Assembly (NCBI GenBank): GCA_900759715.1
Contig: CAAEXF010000132.1
Span: 62,001 to 126,000 of the forward strand
Origin: Clostridium_AM sp900759715
GTDB taxonomy: Bacteria > Bacillota > Clostridia > Clostridiales > Clostridiaceae
Direction of reading: 5' to 3'
Length of the DNA: 64,000 bases
In this document: piece by piece, positions 9,384 through 17,428 of the stretch
How positions within the stretch are numbered: position 1 is the first letter of the stretch
Layout: each line of letters opens with the position of its first letter
The notes under the pieces: model-generated
Seen by the model: only the letters and a program-made list of their open reading frames with translations
What the model was told of the DNA's origin: nothing
The model's database searches: none
Program-made: the position numbers and the translations under genes

Positions 9384-9412
9384 ATTATAATCACAATATT
9401 AGTATACGTCAA
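9384..9412 (-). promoter_or_regulatory. SigmaA promoter of the aspS2-gatCAB operon
   Basis: On the minus strand, TTGACG (9412-9407), a 17-bp spacer and a perfect TATAAT (9389-9384). The start of transcription would be near 9377, just before T-box Stem I. Confidence 0.85.
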
Positions 9413-9666
9413 TACCCTATTTTAATAATTTTTTAATATCTTTGCTGATTTATTTATAATGAGTTATTACTATAACTTATTACATGATATTATATCAATA
9501 GAGTAAAGGTTACATTCTAAAATTAATTTTTATTATATGATTTATTTTTTCATAGTTCTATTATCTTTTTCTGGAGTTTTATTGTTATTTTTATCCATTC
9601 TTAAGTACATTCCATTATAAAGTTAAGTTTTCCACAAAGAAGATTTTTATTCATGATTTCTATTAA
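9413..9666. other. AT-rich intergenic stretch between thiE terminator and aspS2 promoter
   Basis: No credible reading frame or structured motif was seen here. It simply separates two minus-strand operons. Confidence 0.5.
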
Positions 9667-9704
9667 AAAAGACTGTATTTCTATTACCAAAACAACAGTC
9701 TTTT
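9667..9704 (-). terminator. Intrinsic terminator of the thi operon
   Basis: AAAAGACTGT (9667-9676) pairs with ACAGTCTTTT (9695-9704); the A-rich arm supplies the T-run on the minus strand, 9 bp after the thiE stop. Confidence 0.8.
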
Positions 9705-9712
9705 CTAGATTA

Positions 9713-10342
9713 TTAAATTTTCATTGCATATGACATAACAGCTGCTCCATAGGCACCGGCAGCTAAAACATTTTCTATATTGTTAATATTTATGCCTCCT
9801 ATAGCTATAACAGGTATATTAATACTACCGCATATTTTTGATAAAAAATATATTCCCTTACCTTCTAGTCCAGGCTTACAATCTGTCTCAAATATGTTTC
9901 CTGCTATCAGGTAATCTGCACCTAACTTTTCCGCTTCCAAAGCTTCTTCAATTTTATGAATTGAAACACCGTAGATAAATTTGCTTTCTCTTCTTTCAAC
10001 TCTCTTTTCCACTCCCATCTTTTCAGCTATATTTTTAAAAGCTTGAAAACTGCTGTGAAAACCATCTGCTTTAATATCCATAGCCACATCAATATTTCCA
10101 TTCACAATTAATGGAATATTATACTTTTGTGTAATGTTTTTAACACCTAAAGCAATATCCTTAAGCTCTTCATAACCCAAATCTTTTTCTCTTAGTATTA
10201 CTCCATCGGCACCCATTTTTGCACATCTTTCTACTACATCGCAGATACTTCCTTCTCTTATGAGCTTCCTGTTTGTTACTATATATATCTTTTTATTTCC
10301 TTTAAGCTGAAACATATTAAATTCTTCTCTATAACCCTGCAT
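9713..10342 (-). CDS. thiE: Thiamine phosphate synthase
   Basis: A 209-aa TIM-barrel enzyme that joins hydroxymethylpyrimidine pyrophosphate with the thiazole phosphate to give thiamine phosphate. It has the family features YIVTNRKL, ADGVILREKDL, a pyrophosphate-site segment GVSIHKIEEALEAEKLGADYLIAGNIF (the family G-x-S) and the C-terminal IPVIAIGGIN phosphate loop. The ATG at 10342 has GGGGAG 6 nt before it and overlaps the end of thiH by 14 bp; an in-frame ATG at 10315 is a weaker alternative. It is the last gene of the TPP-controlled operon. Confidence 0.93.
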   Translation of the reverse strand: MQGYREEFNMFQLKGNKKIYIVTNRKLIREGSICDVVERCAKMGADGVILREKDLGYEELKDIALGVKNITQKYNIPLIVNGNIDVAMDIKADGFHSSFQAFKNIAEKMGVEKRVERRESKFIYGVSIHKIEEALEAEKLGADYLIAGNIFETDCKPGLEGKGIYFLSKICGSINIPVIAIGGININNIENVLAAGAYGAAVMSYAMKI

Positions 10343-11444
10343 TTAAGTCTCCCCAATCTTTGAGCACTGGATTATATCCTTTTCTTATTATTGCTTCTTT
10401 TATCTCTTCCACAGTTCTGTTATCTGCAATGTCAAACTGGCCATCTCCCTTATCGCCCTCTGAATGTCCGCCAACTTTTGTAGAAACTCCTGCAGACATC
10501 TTAGTAACTCCAAGAGGAATAAAGTTGTCTCTAAAATCTCTACTTTCTCTTGTAGTAATATTGATTCCTGCTCTCTGCAAGAATATCTTGTAAGCTAAAG
10601 CTACTTGAACCACATTTTTATCTGTCACTTCAAATATGTCAACAAAACTTCCTGCATGAGGCCTTATTCTAGGTACAGACATATTGATCTCTACATCCGG
10701 ATATGTATCCTGAATATAGGCTCCATGAAGTCCAGAAAAAAATGCCTCACTTCTCCATTCATAAAGTCCCAATAATGCTCCTACTCCAACGGAATGAATT
10801 TTTGCTCTACAAGCTCTATCAGGAGTTTCAAGTCTGTATTTGTAGTCTTTTTTAGGTCCACTAATATGTACCTTATCGTATACTTTTTCATTATATACTT
10901 CTTGATAAACTGTGAGGCTGTCCACGCCAGCTTCAATAAGTTCTGCATACTCTTTTTCTTCTAATGGATATATTTCTATGCATATTGAACTAAAATATTT
11001 TTTTAGTATTTTTATACAATCTTTTATATATGATACTGGAGTGTAATATGAAGACTCACCAGTTAGGACTATTATATGCTTTAATCCAGTTGCTGCAATA
11101 GCTTTGGCTTCCTTCTCCACTTCCTCAAAAGTAAGCTTTTTTCTAGCAATTTTATTTTCAACGTTATATCCGCAGTAGGCACATCTATTTTCACAATAGT
11201 TAGCAATGTATATAGGTGTATACAGCACTATACTTTTCCCAAAATTCCTTAATGTAATGTCCCTTGCCTTTTGCGCCATAACTTCCAAATAATTTTCAGC
11301 TTTTGGAGAAAGTAGTTTTAAAAAATCCTCTTCATTTATTCTATCCTTTGACAAAACTCTTTCAATATCATTACTCGTTACTTTTTCAAAGTAATTATTA
11401 AAGTCAAAATCCTGAAACCTTTTTATTGTTTCATAAAAGCTCAT
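10329..11444 (-). CDS. thiH: 2-iminoacetate synthase (radical SAM)
   Basis: A 371-aa radical-SAM tyrosine lyase. It cleaves tyrosine to p-cresol and dehydroglycine (2-iminoacetate), the glycine-derived fragment of the thiazole ring in anaerobes. The cluster motif C84-x3-C88-x2-C91 lies in YCENRCAYC. The ending GVTKMSAGVSTKVGGH and a C-terminal WGDLNAGL are typical of ThiH. Using ThiH instead of the oxygen-dependent ThiO fits an anaerobic host. It follows thiG by 11 nt. Confidence 0.96.
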   Translation of the reverse strand: MSFYETIKRFQDFDFNNYFEKVTSNDIERVLSKDRINEEDFLKLLSPKAENYLEVMAQKARDITLRNFGKSIVLYTPIYIANYCENRCAYCGYNVENKIARKKLTFEEVEKEAKAIAATGLKHIIVLTGESSYYTPVSYIKDCIKILKKYFSSICIEIYPLEEKEYAELIEAGVDSLTVYQEVYNEKVYDKVHISGPKKDYKYRLETPDRACRAKIHSVGVGALLGLYEWRSEAFFSGLHGAYIQDTYPDVEINMSVPRIRPHAGSFVDIFEVTDKNVVQVALAYKIFLQRAGINITTRESRDFRDNFIPLGVTKMSAGVSTKVGGHSEGDKGDGQFDIADNRTVEEIKEAIIRKGYNPVLKDWGDLNAGL

Positions 11445-11455
11445 TTTTTCACTTC

Positions 11456-12220
11456 CTATCGTAAAAATCCTGTAAGAGGTGATGATGCCTCTGCATATTC
11501 TCTTTGAGCACCTGGTTTTGATAGATAAGCCATTCTACCTGCTTGTACTGCAAATGAAAATGCTTTAGCCATTAACATTGGATCCCCGGCAGTAGCTATA
11601 GCTGTATTTACCAGCACTGCATCTGCTCCCATTTCCATAGCTTCCGCTGCCTCTGAAGGTCTTCCTATTCCAGCATCTACAACTATAGGTAATTTTATTT
11701 CATCGATTAAAATTCTGACCATCTCTCTTGTTCTTATGCCCCTATTTGTTCCTATAGGTGAACCTAAAGGCATTACTGCTGCTGCACCAGCATCTACCAG
11801 CCTCTTAGCATCCATTAAATCTGGATTCATATATGGAAGAACTACGAATCCTTCCTTTGCTAAAGCTTCTGTAGCTTTTATTGTTTCAAGATTATCTGGA
11901 AGAAGATATTTGTTATCAGAAATAACCTCTATCTTAACCCAATTGCCACAGCCAGCGGCCTTTCCCAATCTAGCAAGTCTAATAGCCTCTTCTGCATTTC
12001 TTGCTCCTGAAGTATTAGGAAGTAGTATACAATCCTTGTTTATAAAATTTAATATATTTTCATCCTTTGAGTTTAAGTCAACTCTTCTTAATGCAACAGT
12101 AATAACCTGTGATTGTGAACTTTCTAAAACTTTACCTATCATTTCATTAGATGAGTACTTACCTGTACCTACAAATAATCTGCTATTTAATTCTGTTCCA
12201 CCAATTATTAATTTATCCAT
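11456..12220 (-). CDS. thiG: Thiazole synthase
   Basis: A 254-aa TIM-barrel enzyme that builds the thiazole phosphate from deoxyxylulose phosphate, ThiS thiocarboxylate sulfur and dehydroglycine. The Schiff-base lysine is Lys96 in NWVKIEVI. Other family marks are GTGKYSSNE, VLPYMNPD, PLGSPIGTNRGI and GADAVLVNTAIA. GGAGG precedes the ATG. It lies between thiF and thiH. Confidence 0.97.
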   Translation of the reverse strand: MDKLIIGGTELNSRLFVGTGKYSSNEMIGKVLESSQSQVITVALRRVDLNSKDENILNFINKDCILLPNTSGARNAEEAIRLARLGKAAGCGNWVKIEVISDNKYLLPDNLETIKATEALAKEGFVVLPYMNPDLMDAKRLVDAGAAAVMPLGSPIGTNRGIRTREMVRILIDEIKLPIVVDAGIGRPSEAAEAMEMGADAVLVNTAIATAGDPMLMAKAFSFAVQAGRMAYLSKPGAQREYAEASSPLTGFLR

Positions 12221-12238
12221 GATAAAACCTCCATTTAT

Positions 12239-13042
12239 TTATTCTTCTCCTAATATGATTCTTAACACTGCATTGGCCTGATGATTTGCAGCTATAGCTA
12301 CTCTAGGCGCCATAAGTCCACATCCTGGTTTAGCTTCGTTTTCTCCATCACCAACTAGATAAAAGTTCTCTTTTATCTTTTTAGTAACAATTGAATTGCT
12401 GGAAAAGTACCCTGCCATCCCAGAAGCTGCAACTATTTTTTTATTTTTCATTTTACTTAACACTGTATTTACAAGCAGAGCTTTGGAAACTGGATTGTCA
12501 AAAGCCTCCACTATTATGTCTACGTCTTTAAAAGTTTCAATGATATTGTTCTCCTCAATAAATATCTCCTTTTTTTCAATTTCTACGAAGGGGTTGCAAT
12601 CAACTATTATTTGCTCTAATGCGTCTGTTTTTTTCATACTCAAATGTTTTATAAAATACTGTTGCCTGTTTAAATTACTTGGCTCTACTACATCAAAGTC
12701 TATTAAAAGCAGTTTCCCAATTCCTATTCTTGCAAGAGACACAGCTATATTTGAGCCAAGACCACCTAGTCCCGCAATTCCTACGGAAGCTTGTTTTATT
12801 TTTTCATGCACATAAGGCGTGTGCCTTGACATGAGCATTGCTTCCATATCTTCTGCCTTAGGAATCTCACCTTTCTTTATAAAGACAACTTTATCGTTTT
12901 CTTTTAGCTTATAATCTGTCTTTATGATAAATCCATTATATACAATTACATCTGCATCTTTTTTGATACTTTCCTTGAGCTCAAAGACAGTAGCGTTATT
13001 ATCTATCTTATACCTTTTCTCATTTACAAAAATATTAATCAC
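12239..13042 (-). CDS. thiF: ThiS adenylyltransferase with fused N-terminal ThiS-like domain
   Basis: An E1-like enzyme that adenylates the C-terminal glycine of ThiS to prime sulfur loading. I place the start at GTG 13042 (MINIFVNEKR), because GGAGG lies 8 nt before it; the upstream TTG at 13060 falls inside the SD region and thiS. The first ~57 residues look like a second ThiS-type beta-grasp domain but lack a terminal Gly-Gly. The nucleotide site GIAGLGGLGSNIAV lies at ~88-101, followed by LNRQQY, which carries the family arginine. No C-terminal CxxC zinc pairs are visible, as in the short clostridial ThiF family. Confidence 0.92.
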   Translation of the reverse strand: MINIFVNEKRYKIDNNATVFELKESIKKDADVIVYNGFIIKTDYKLKENDKVVFIKKGEIPKAEDMEAMLMSRHTPYVHEKIKQASVGIAGLGGLGSNIAVSLARIGIGKLLLIDFDVVEPSNLNRQQYFIKHLSMKKTDALEQIIVDCNPFVEIEKKEIFIEENNIIETFKDVDIIVEAFDNPVSKALLVNTVLSKMKNKKIVAASGMAGYFSSNSIVTKKIKENFYLVGDGENEAKPGCGLMAPRVAIAANHQANAVLRIILGEE

Positions 13043-13043
13043 T

Positions 13044-13238
13044 TTAGCCACCTCCGACAAAACGGATTATTTCAACTTTAGATTCACTGGTTAGCTTTCT
13101 TGCAGCTAATTCATCTTTATTTAATATTTCTAAATCCACTTCCACTACGATCTTCTGACAATCTAGATTTAGAACCTTAAGTAATTCTGAAACTGTAGTA
13201 CCTTCTTTTATATCCATTACTTCACCGTTTATAATCAT
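13044..13238 (-). CDS. thiS: Sulfur carrier protein ThiS
   Basis: A 64-aa ubiquitin-like sulfur carrier. It starts MIINGEVMDIKEGTTVSELL and ends VGGG, whose glycine end carries the thiocarboxylate. It is the first gene of the thi operon, with GGAGGG 5 nt upstream of the ATG, and is followed one base later by the proposed thiF GTG. Confidence 0.95.
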   Translation of the reverse strand: MIINGEVMDIKEGTTVSELLKVLNLDCQKIVVEVDLEILNKDELAARKLTSESKVEIIRFVGGG

Positions 13239-13262
13239 TTAAATCCCTCCTTTTCGTCAAAA

Positions 13263-13303
13263 TAAAAAGGAAAGCAAATAAATATATGCTTCCCTCATAA
13301 CCT
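13263..13303 (-). terminator. Distal terminator plus anti-aptamer strand of the TPP riboswitch
   Basis: On the minus strand, GGGAAGCA (13294-13287) pairs with TGCTTTCC (13276-13269) and is followed by TTTTTATTTT, a terminator just before thiS. Immediately upstream, AGGTTATGAGGG (13303-13292) is perfectly complementary to aptamer bases 13438-13427 (CCCTCATAACCT). That pairing would use the 5' arm of this terminator, giving a textbook antiterminator when TPP is absent. Confidence 0.8.
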
Positions 13304-13349
13304 AATTTATTAGGATACTTAACACCTAAAATTACGAATATTATTAAAA

Positions 13350-13380
13350 TAAAAAATCACAAATCCGGAGAATTTGTGAT
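13350..13380 (-). terminator. Proximal hairpin terminator downstream of the TPP aptamer
   Basis: On the minus strand ATCACAAAT and ATTTGTGAT form a 9-bp stem followed by TTTTTTATTTT, right after the aptamer. It looks like an intrinsic terminator in its own right, so the leader carries two. Confidence 0.65.
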
Positions 13381-13381
13381 A

Positions 13382-13492
13382 AAATACAGCTATCCCGTAT
13401 CTCCCTACGTTGGCATTACCCAAATCAGGTTATGAGGGTAAGGAATAACATTCCACTCTCAGCCTATCTTTATAGGCTCCCCTTGATATAAT
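13382..13492 (-). promoter_or_regulatory. TPP (THI-box) riboswitch
   Basis: Minus-strand aptamer with the conserved blocks GGGGAGCC, GGCTGAGAG, ACCCTCATAACCTGAT and GGGTAATGCCAACGTAGGGA in the right order. It heads thiSFGHE. A plausible promoter (TTGATT, 17 bp, TAAATT) lies at 13548-13520. Confidence 0.96.
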
Positions 13493-13714
13493 ATTAAATT
13501 GTTATCGATTTCTATGTTTAATTTATCATAAACCATATTATAAATCAATAGTTATATAGAATTGTAACCATCAATTATAATTAATAATATTACATTTTTG
13601 TATATTTAATGAATTTTTATTGCATTAAGCTATGATATAATTGTATTATATTATTTGAAGTACAAAATGCTTAAATCTTTAATTTAACTAAGTATTACAA
13701 AATGGAGGATCTTT

Positions 13715-14653
13715 ATGAGTTATAACAAAAATATGCTTCCTTATTTATCTGCTACTACTACATCTATTATATTTGGTTTAAGCTTTTTATTCTCTAAAAG
13801 AGCTTTAAATGTAGCGTCTCCTTTTTCGCTGCTTTCCTTTAGATTTTTAACTGCTTTTGTAATAATGACTTTACTTGTAACTTTTAAAGTTATCAAAGTA
13901 AACTATAAAAATAAGCCTGTAAAAAATTTATTTTTCTTGGCACTTATGGAGCCTGTAATTTATTTTATTTTTGAAACCTATGGAATTAAGTATTCATCAT
14001 CATCTTTTGCAGGGATTATGATAGCTCTTATTCCTATAATCGTTACAATATTAGCTTCATATTTTCTTGAAGAAAAGTTTTCTAGCCTTCAATTATTTTT
14101 TATAATTCTGTCGGTATCAGGTGTCGCTTATATTGCCTTTATGAATAGTGCAAATTCAGGAAGCACCGGTATAATTGGTATTGTGCTTCTTATAATTACA
14201 GTAATGGCCGCTGCAGTGTTTAACATAATGTCAAGAAAACTTTCCTCAAGTTTTACACCTATGGAAATAACCTATTTTATGATGGGTTTAGCGGCATTAT
14301 TCTTTAATATAGTTTCAATAGGCGAACACATGATATACGGTACTTTTAGCAATTACCTTTTACCACTTAAGAGTAAGGATTTTATTATATCTATCTTTTA
14401 TTTAGGAATTTTGTCTTCAGTTATTGCATTTTTCTTGGTGAACTTTACTCTTTCTAAAATTGAAGCTTCTAAATCGGCTGTATTTGCAAATCTTTCAACG
14501 ATAGTATCTATTGCTGCAGGAGTTATTATATTACATGAAGAGTTTAAATATTATCATATAATTGGTTCTATCATGATACTTATCGGAGTTTGGGGAACCA
14601 GCCGCTTTAGCTTTAAAGATGAAATTGTAGCTAAGGAAATTGAGGGAGTGTAA
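13715..14653 (+). CDS. EamA/DMT-family transporter
   Basis: A 312-aa polytopic membrane protein with about ten predicted helices in two EamA repeats. It opens with SATTTSIIFGLSFLFSKRAL, typical of the RhaT/YdcZ-like drug/metabolite transporter superfamily. The second repeat ends ILHEEFKYYHIIGSIMILIGVW, the usual EamA finish. GGAGG lies 6 nt upstream of the ATG. It is monocistronic and divergent from the thi operon. Substrate unknown; relatives export amino acids or metabolites. Confidence 0.9.
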   Translation: MSYNKNMLPYLSATTTSIIFGLSFLFSKRALNVASPFSLLSFRFLTAFVIMTLLVTFKVIKVNYKNKPVKNLFFLALMEPVIYFIFETYGIKYSSSSFAGIMIALIPIIVTILASYFLEEKFSSLQLFFIILSVSGVAYIAFMNSANSGSTGIIGIVLLIITVMAAAVFNIMSRKLSSSFTPMEITYFMMGLAALFFNIVSIGEHMIYGTFSNYLLPLKSKDFIISIFYLGILSSVIAFFLVNFTLSKIEASKSAVFANLSTIVSIAAGVIILHEEFKYYHIIGSIMILIGVWGTSRFSFKDEIVAKEIEGV

Positions 14654-14799
14654 TAGGACGAGAATAGGCAATGCAGTGCCCCGCCGGCAACAGAAGTCAT
14701 AGTTGAGAAAATACTATTATCCTTTCTCACAAGAAAAACAAAAGATGATTGTCAGCCGAGCACAAAAGATATATTTTACTCAATTAGAGGCTATAAAAG

Positions 14800-15024
14800 T
14801 TAGTATATACAGCCCTTGGCTTCCTTATATTTTTTATTTGTAGCAATGAGATAGATTATCTCTAATATACAAAAGGTGTTAATGATAATTAATGCTATAT
14901 ACCATCCTACTTGTTTAAGTCTGGCAGCTCTCCATAGAGCTAATCCTTTCCAGACCACAGACCAAATGATTAGAGGATAAAAAATATAGGGATTATTAAA
15001 TATGAGTTGAATGTTATTAGGCAA
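14800..15024 (-). CDS. Small membrane protein, DUF5652-like
   Basis: A 74-aa protein with two hydrophobic helices (~11-27 and ~42-62) joined by WKGLALWRAARLKQVGW, which recalls the DUF5652 family (WKGxALWRAA). The start is probably TTG at 15024 with AGGAG 9-10 nt upstream. It stands alone. Function unknown. Confidence 0.65.
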   Translation of the reverse strand: MPNNIQLIFNNPYIFYPLIIWSVVWKGLALWRAARLKQVGWYIALIIINTFCILEIIYLIATNKKYKEAKGCIY

Positions 15025-15165
15025 AATATCAGCTCCTTTTTACATAATTCCTATTAAATAGATTTTGCATATGTTTAAATTATTATTCATGCCGCATATT
15101 TACTTGAATTGAGTGGAAGAGAAGTATATTGAAAGTAGATGGATTTCTCCTCCTACTAAAGTTGC

Positions 15166-15209
15166 AAAAGTCATCTAACTAAACACTTTTTTAGTTAGAT
15201 GACTTTTTC
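15166..15209 (-). terminator. Terminator downstream of the OYE-family gene
   Basis: AAAGTCATCTAACTA pairs with TAGTTAGATGACTTT (15192-15206). Runs of A and T flank both sides, so it could work in either direction. Confidence 0.75.
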
Positions 15210-15248
15210 TAATAAACCATTTATGATCAATTTTCTTTTGTGTATTAA

Positions 15249-16247
15249 TTATATTGTAAGAAGACTTTCTACAGCTCTCTGTGCCCAAGTAGAATCTTTA
15301 AAAATAGCTCTTCCTACACCAATAAGGTCTGCCTTCCCATCAGCTAACAGCTGTTCAGCAGCTTTTGCTTCCGTTATTCCACCAGTTAGAATTACAGGAA
15401 TTGAGATAACTTTCTTAGCAGACTCTGAAAGCTGTGCAAAATATCCCTGCTCAGTGCAACCTGGTATAACATATCCACAAAAACCACCAGAAATATCCAA
15501 AATATCTATTCCAGCTTTTTCAAATTCTTTAGCTGCAATTTGACTATCTTCTATAGTACTTCCACCCTCCATATAATCGGAAGCTCCTAATCTCAAAAGA
15601 ACAGGGAAATCATCACCTACAGCTTTGCGTACTGCTTCAATAACTTTAAGATGAATACGAATACGGTTATGAATGCTTCCACCATACTCATCTTGTCTCT
15701 TGTTAGTTAACGGAGAGAAGAATTGATTAAGCAGGTATCCATGGGCAGAATGTATTTCCACTCCATCAAATCCAGCTTCCTTAGTACGGCGAGCTGCATC
15801 ATGAAAGGCTTGAATAATATCTTCAATTTCTTTATTTGTAAGTTCACGTGGTATATTCCCTTTACGTGGATTTATAACCGCTGAAGGGCCAACTGGCATT
15901 GTTCCTATAACTTCTTTCTCTGCTGCGCTTCCAGCATGGTTGAGCTGCATAATAGCTTTTGAACCATTTTGATGAATAACATCAGCTAACTTTCGTAAAC
16001 CTTCAATCATATTATCATCAGAAACAGAAATCTGATTTTTGCTTGCTTTCCCTTCTGGAGTAATAAAACTGTGTTCAATTATAATTAAGGATATATTTCC
16101 TCCTTCAGATTTTTCCTTATAATAATCAAGAATATCTTGACTCACTTTTCCATCAGATTCAGCCTTTGCAGTAGCCATAGGTGGCATAACCAAACGGTTA
16201 TTCAATCTTAACGTGCCCACTTGTAATGGTTTAAGCAAATATGACAT
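15249..16247 (-). CDS. Old yellow enzyme-family NADH:flavin oxidoreductase
   Basis: A ~332-aa FMN-dependent ene-reductase, the size of a single barrel with no iron-sulfur or FAD extension. I start at ATG 16247 (MSYLLKPLQVG), 8 nt after GGAGG; the ATG at 16253 is too close to the SD. It has LVMPPMATAKA at the FMN site, the EIHSAHGYLLNQFFSPLTNKR active-site block, and a phosphate-binding LTGGIT...LIGVGRAIFKD end. Likely reduces activated alkenes; the physiological substrate is unknown. Confidence 0.9.
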   Translation of the reverse strand: MSYLLKPLQVGTLRLNNRLVMPPMATAKAESDGKVSQDILDYYKEKSEGGNISLIIIEHSFITPEGKASKNQISVSDDNMIEGLRKLADVIHQNGSKAIMQLNHAGSAAEKEVIGTMPVGPSAVINPRKGNIPRELTNKEIEDIIQAFHDAARRTKEAGFDGVEIHSAHGYLLNQFFSPLTNKRQDEYGGSIHNRIRIHLKVIEAVRKAVGDDFPVLLRLGASDYMEGGSTIEDSQIAAKEFEKAGIDILDISGGFCGYVIPGCTEQGYFAQLSESAKKVISIPVILTGGITEAKAAEQLLADGKADLIGVGRAIFKDSTWAQRAVESLLTI

Positions 16248-16396
16248 AAGCATATCCTCCTTTTATTAAACTTTTCTTTTTATCATTTTATACTATTTAA
16301 TATTATATATGTTAACATTTAAACATTAGCATTTATATTAACTAAAAACAAGAATGCACTTTCTATATACATAGTTACAAAAAAGATACAGATTTT

Positions 16397-16412
16397 TATA
16401 AACAGGATTCTT
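16397..16412. repeat. Dispersed 16-mer TATAAACAGGATTCTT, copy 1
   Basis: Exact copies also occur at 45078-45093 and 56428-56443, all in intergenic DNA. Confidence 0.6.
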
Positions 16413-16441
16413 CTGAAACTATATTTTCTTTGAACTTTAAT

Positions 16442-16480
16442 AAAAAAGTATCGTAAGCCTTGTTGCGACGATACTTTTTT
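16442..16480 (-). terminator. Terminator downstream of ndk
   Basis: AAAAAAGTATCGT (16442-16454) pairs with ACGATACTTTTTT (16468-16480). Symmetric A/T tracts make it potentially bidirectional. Confidence 0.8.
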
Positions 16481-16536
16481 TACTTCAACACAATTTAAAA
16501 GAAACTAAAATTAAACATATTAAAATTTTAAACTAA

Positions 16537-16941
16537 TTATATTTCTGGAAACCATATTTTCATCTCACGTTCAGCATTTTCTGCGCAATCAGAAGAATGA
16601 ACAGCATTTTCCGATTTTGATACTGCAAATTGACCTCTTATGCTGCCCATATCCGCATCTAATGGATTGGTTGCTCCATTTATTTTCCTCACCAACTCAA
16701 TGGCATTGTCTGCTTCTATAATTAGAGCACATACTTCGCCTCTTGTAATAAAGTTAACAAGCTCTTTAAAGAATGGTTTACCTTTATGCTCAATATAATG
16801 ACTTTCTGCAATTTCTATGGATGGTTTTATTATCTTTAAAGCTGATATGTGAAGTCCTTTTTTCTCATAAATAGAGATTATTTCACCCATTAACTTTCTC
16901 TCCATAGCATCTGGTTTAATAAGCACTAATGTTTTTTCCAT
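16537..16941 (-). CDS. ndk: Nucleoside diphosphate kinase
   Basis: A 134-aa enzyme that moves phosphate from ATP to other NDPs through a phosphohistidine. The nucleophile is His115 in NAVHSSDC, preceded by NPLDADMGSIRGQF. Length and the KPDAMER start are typical. It is monocistronic with its own terminator. Confidence 0.97.
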   Translation of the reverse strand: MEKTLVLIKPDAMERKLMGEIISIYEKKGLHISALKIIKPSIEIAESHYIEHKGKPFFKELVNFITRGEVCALIIEADNAIELVRKINGATNPLDADMGSIRGQFAVSKSENAVHSSDCAENAEREMKIWFPEI

Positions 16942-17428
16942 TATATCATCCTTTCTATCATTAACAGATGTTTTTAGTAATATATTGCCAAAATACCCAA
17001 CTATTATTCCTACTGCAAATCATGTTACATCAAATTTACTAATTATTTCAATATAATTAATTCGACAAATTACAACTATATATACTAATGCTCCATAATA
17101 TAGCAGTCGTAATTGTAAAGGTTTTGTAAAATAATGAATAAGTTATCAAGAATTGAAATGCAATTTCGATTATAGTAATTGATAGTTGTCTGATAAAAGA
17201 CAAGCTTTGTTCAAGTTTGTGATTATTTGTCACATTTAATTCATGATAAGAATAAACATTCAATAAAGTATCTAAATATACAATTGAAGGGAGTGTTATG
17301 ATTTAATTTTTCAGATAGCTTTGTATGTTTATTTCTATAAAAACAAAAGTTATAGACTTTAGTATAAAAACATTGAAAAACTTAACCTAAGTCAGTAACT
17401 ATTTGTATACATAGGGGGAAATTTAGCA
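16942..17428. other. Long gene-free region upstream of the repeat-protein gene
   Basis: About 490 bp without a credible gene. The one small minus-strand frame here has no ribosome site. It separates divergent ndk and the secreted repeat protein and presumably holds their promoters; GGGGG lies 10 nt before the ATG at 17429. Confidence 0.5.

Noticed and set aside
14655..14720. Possible IS91 end relic (AGTGCCCCGC shared with the IS right end)
   Set aside because: Only about 10 bp match and no other element sequence surrounds it.
17057..17263. 68-residue minus-strand frame in the ndk to repeat-protein gap
   Set aside because: No ribosome site, no conserved pattern, and composition like random AT-rich DNA.
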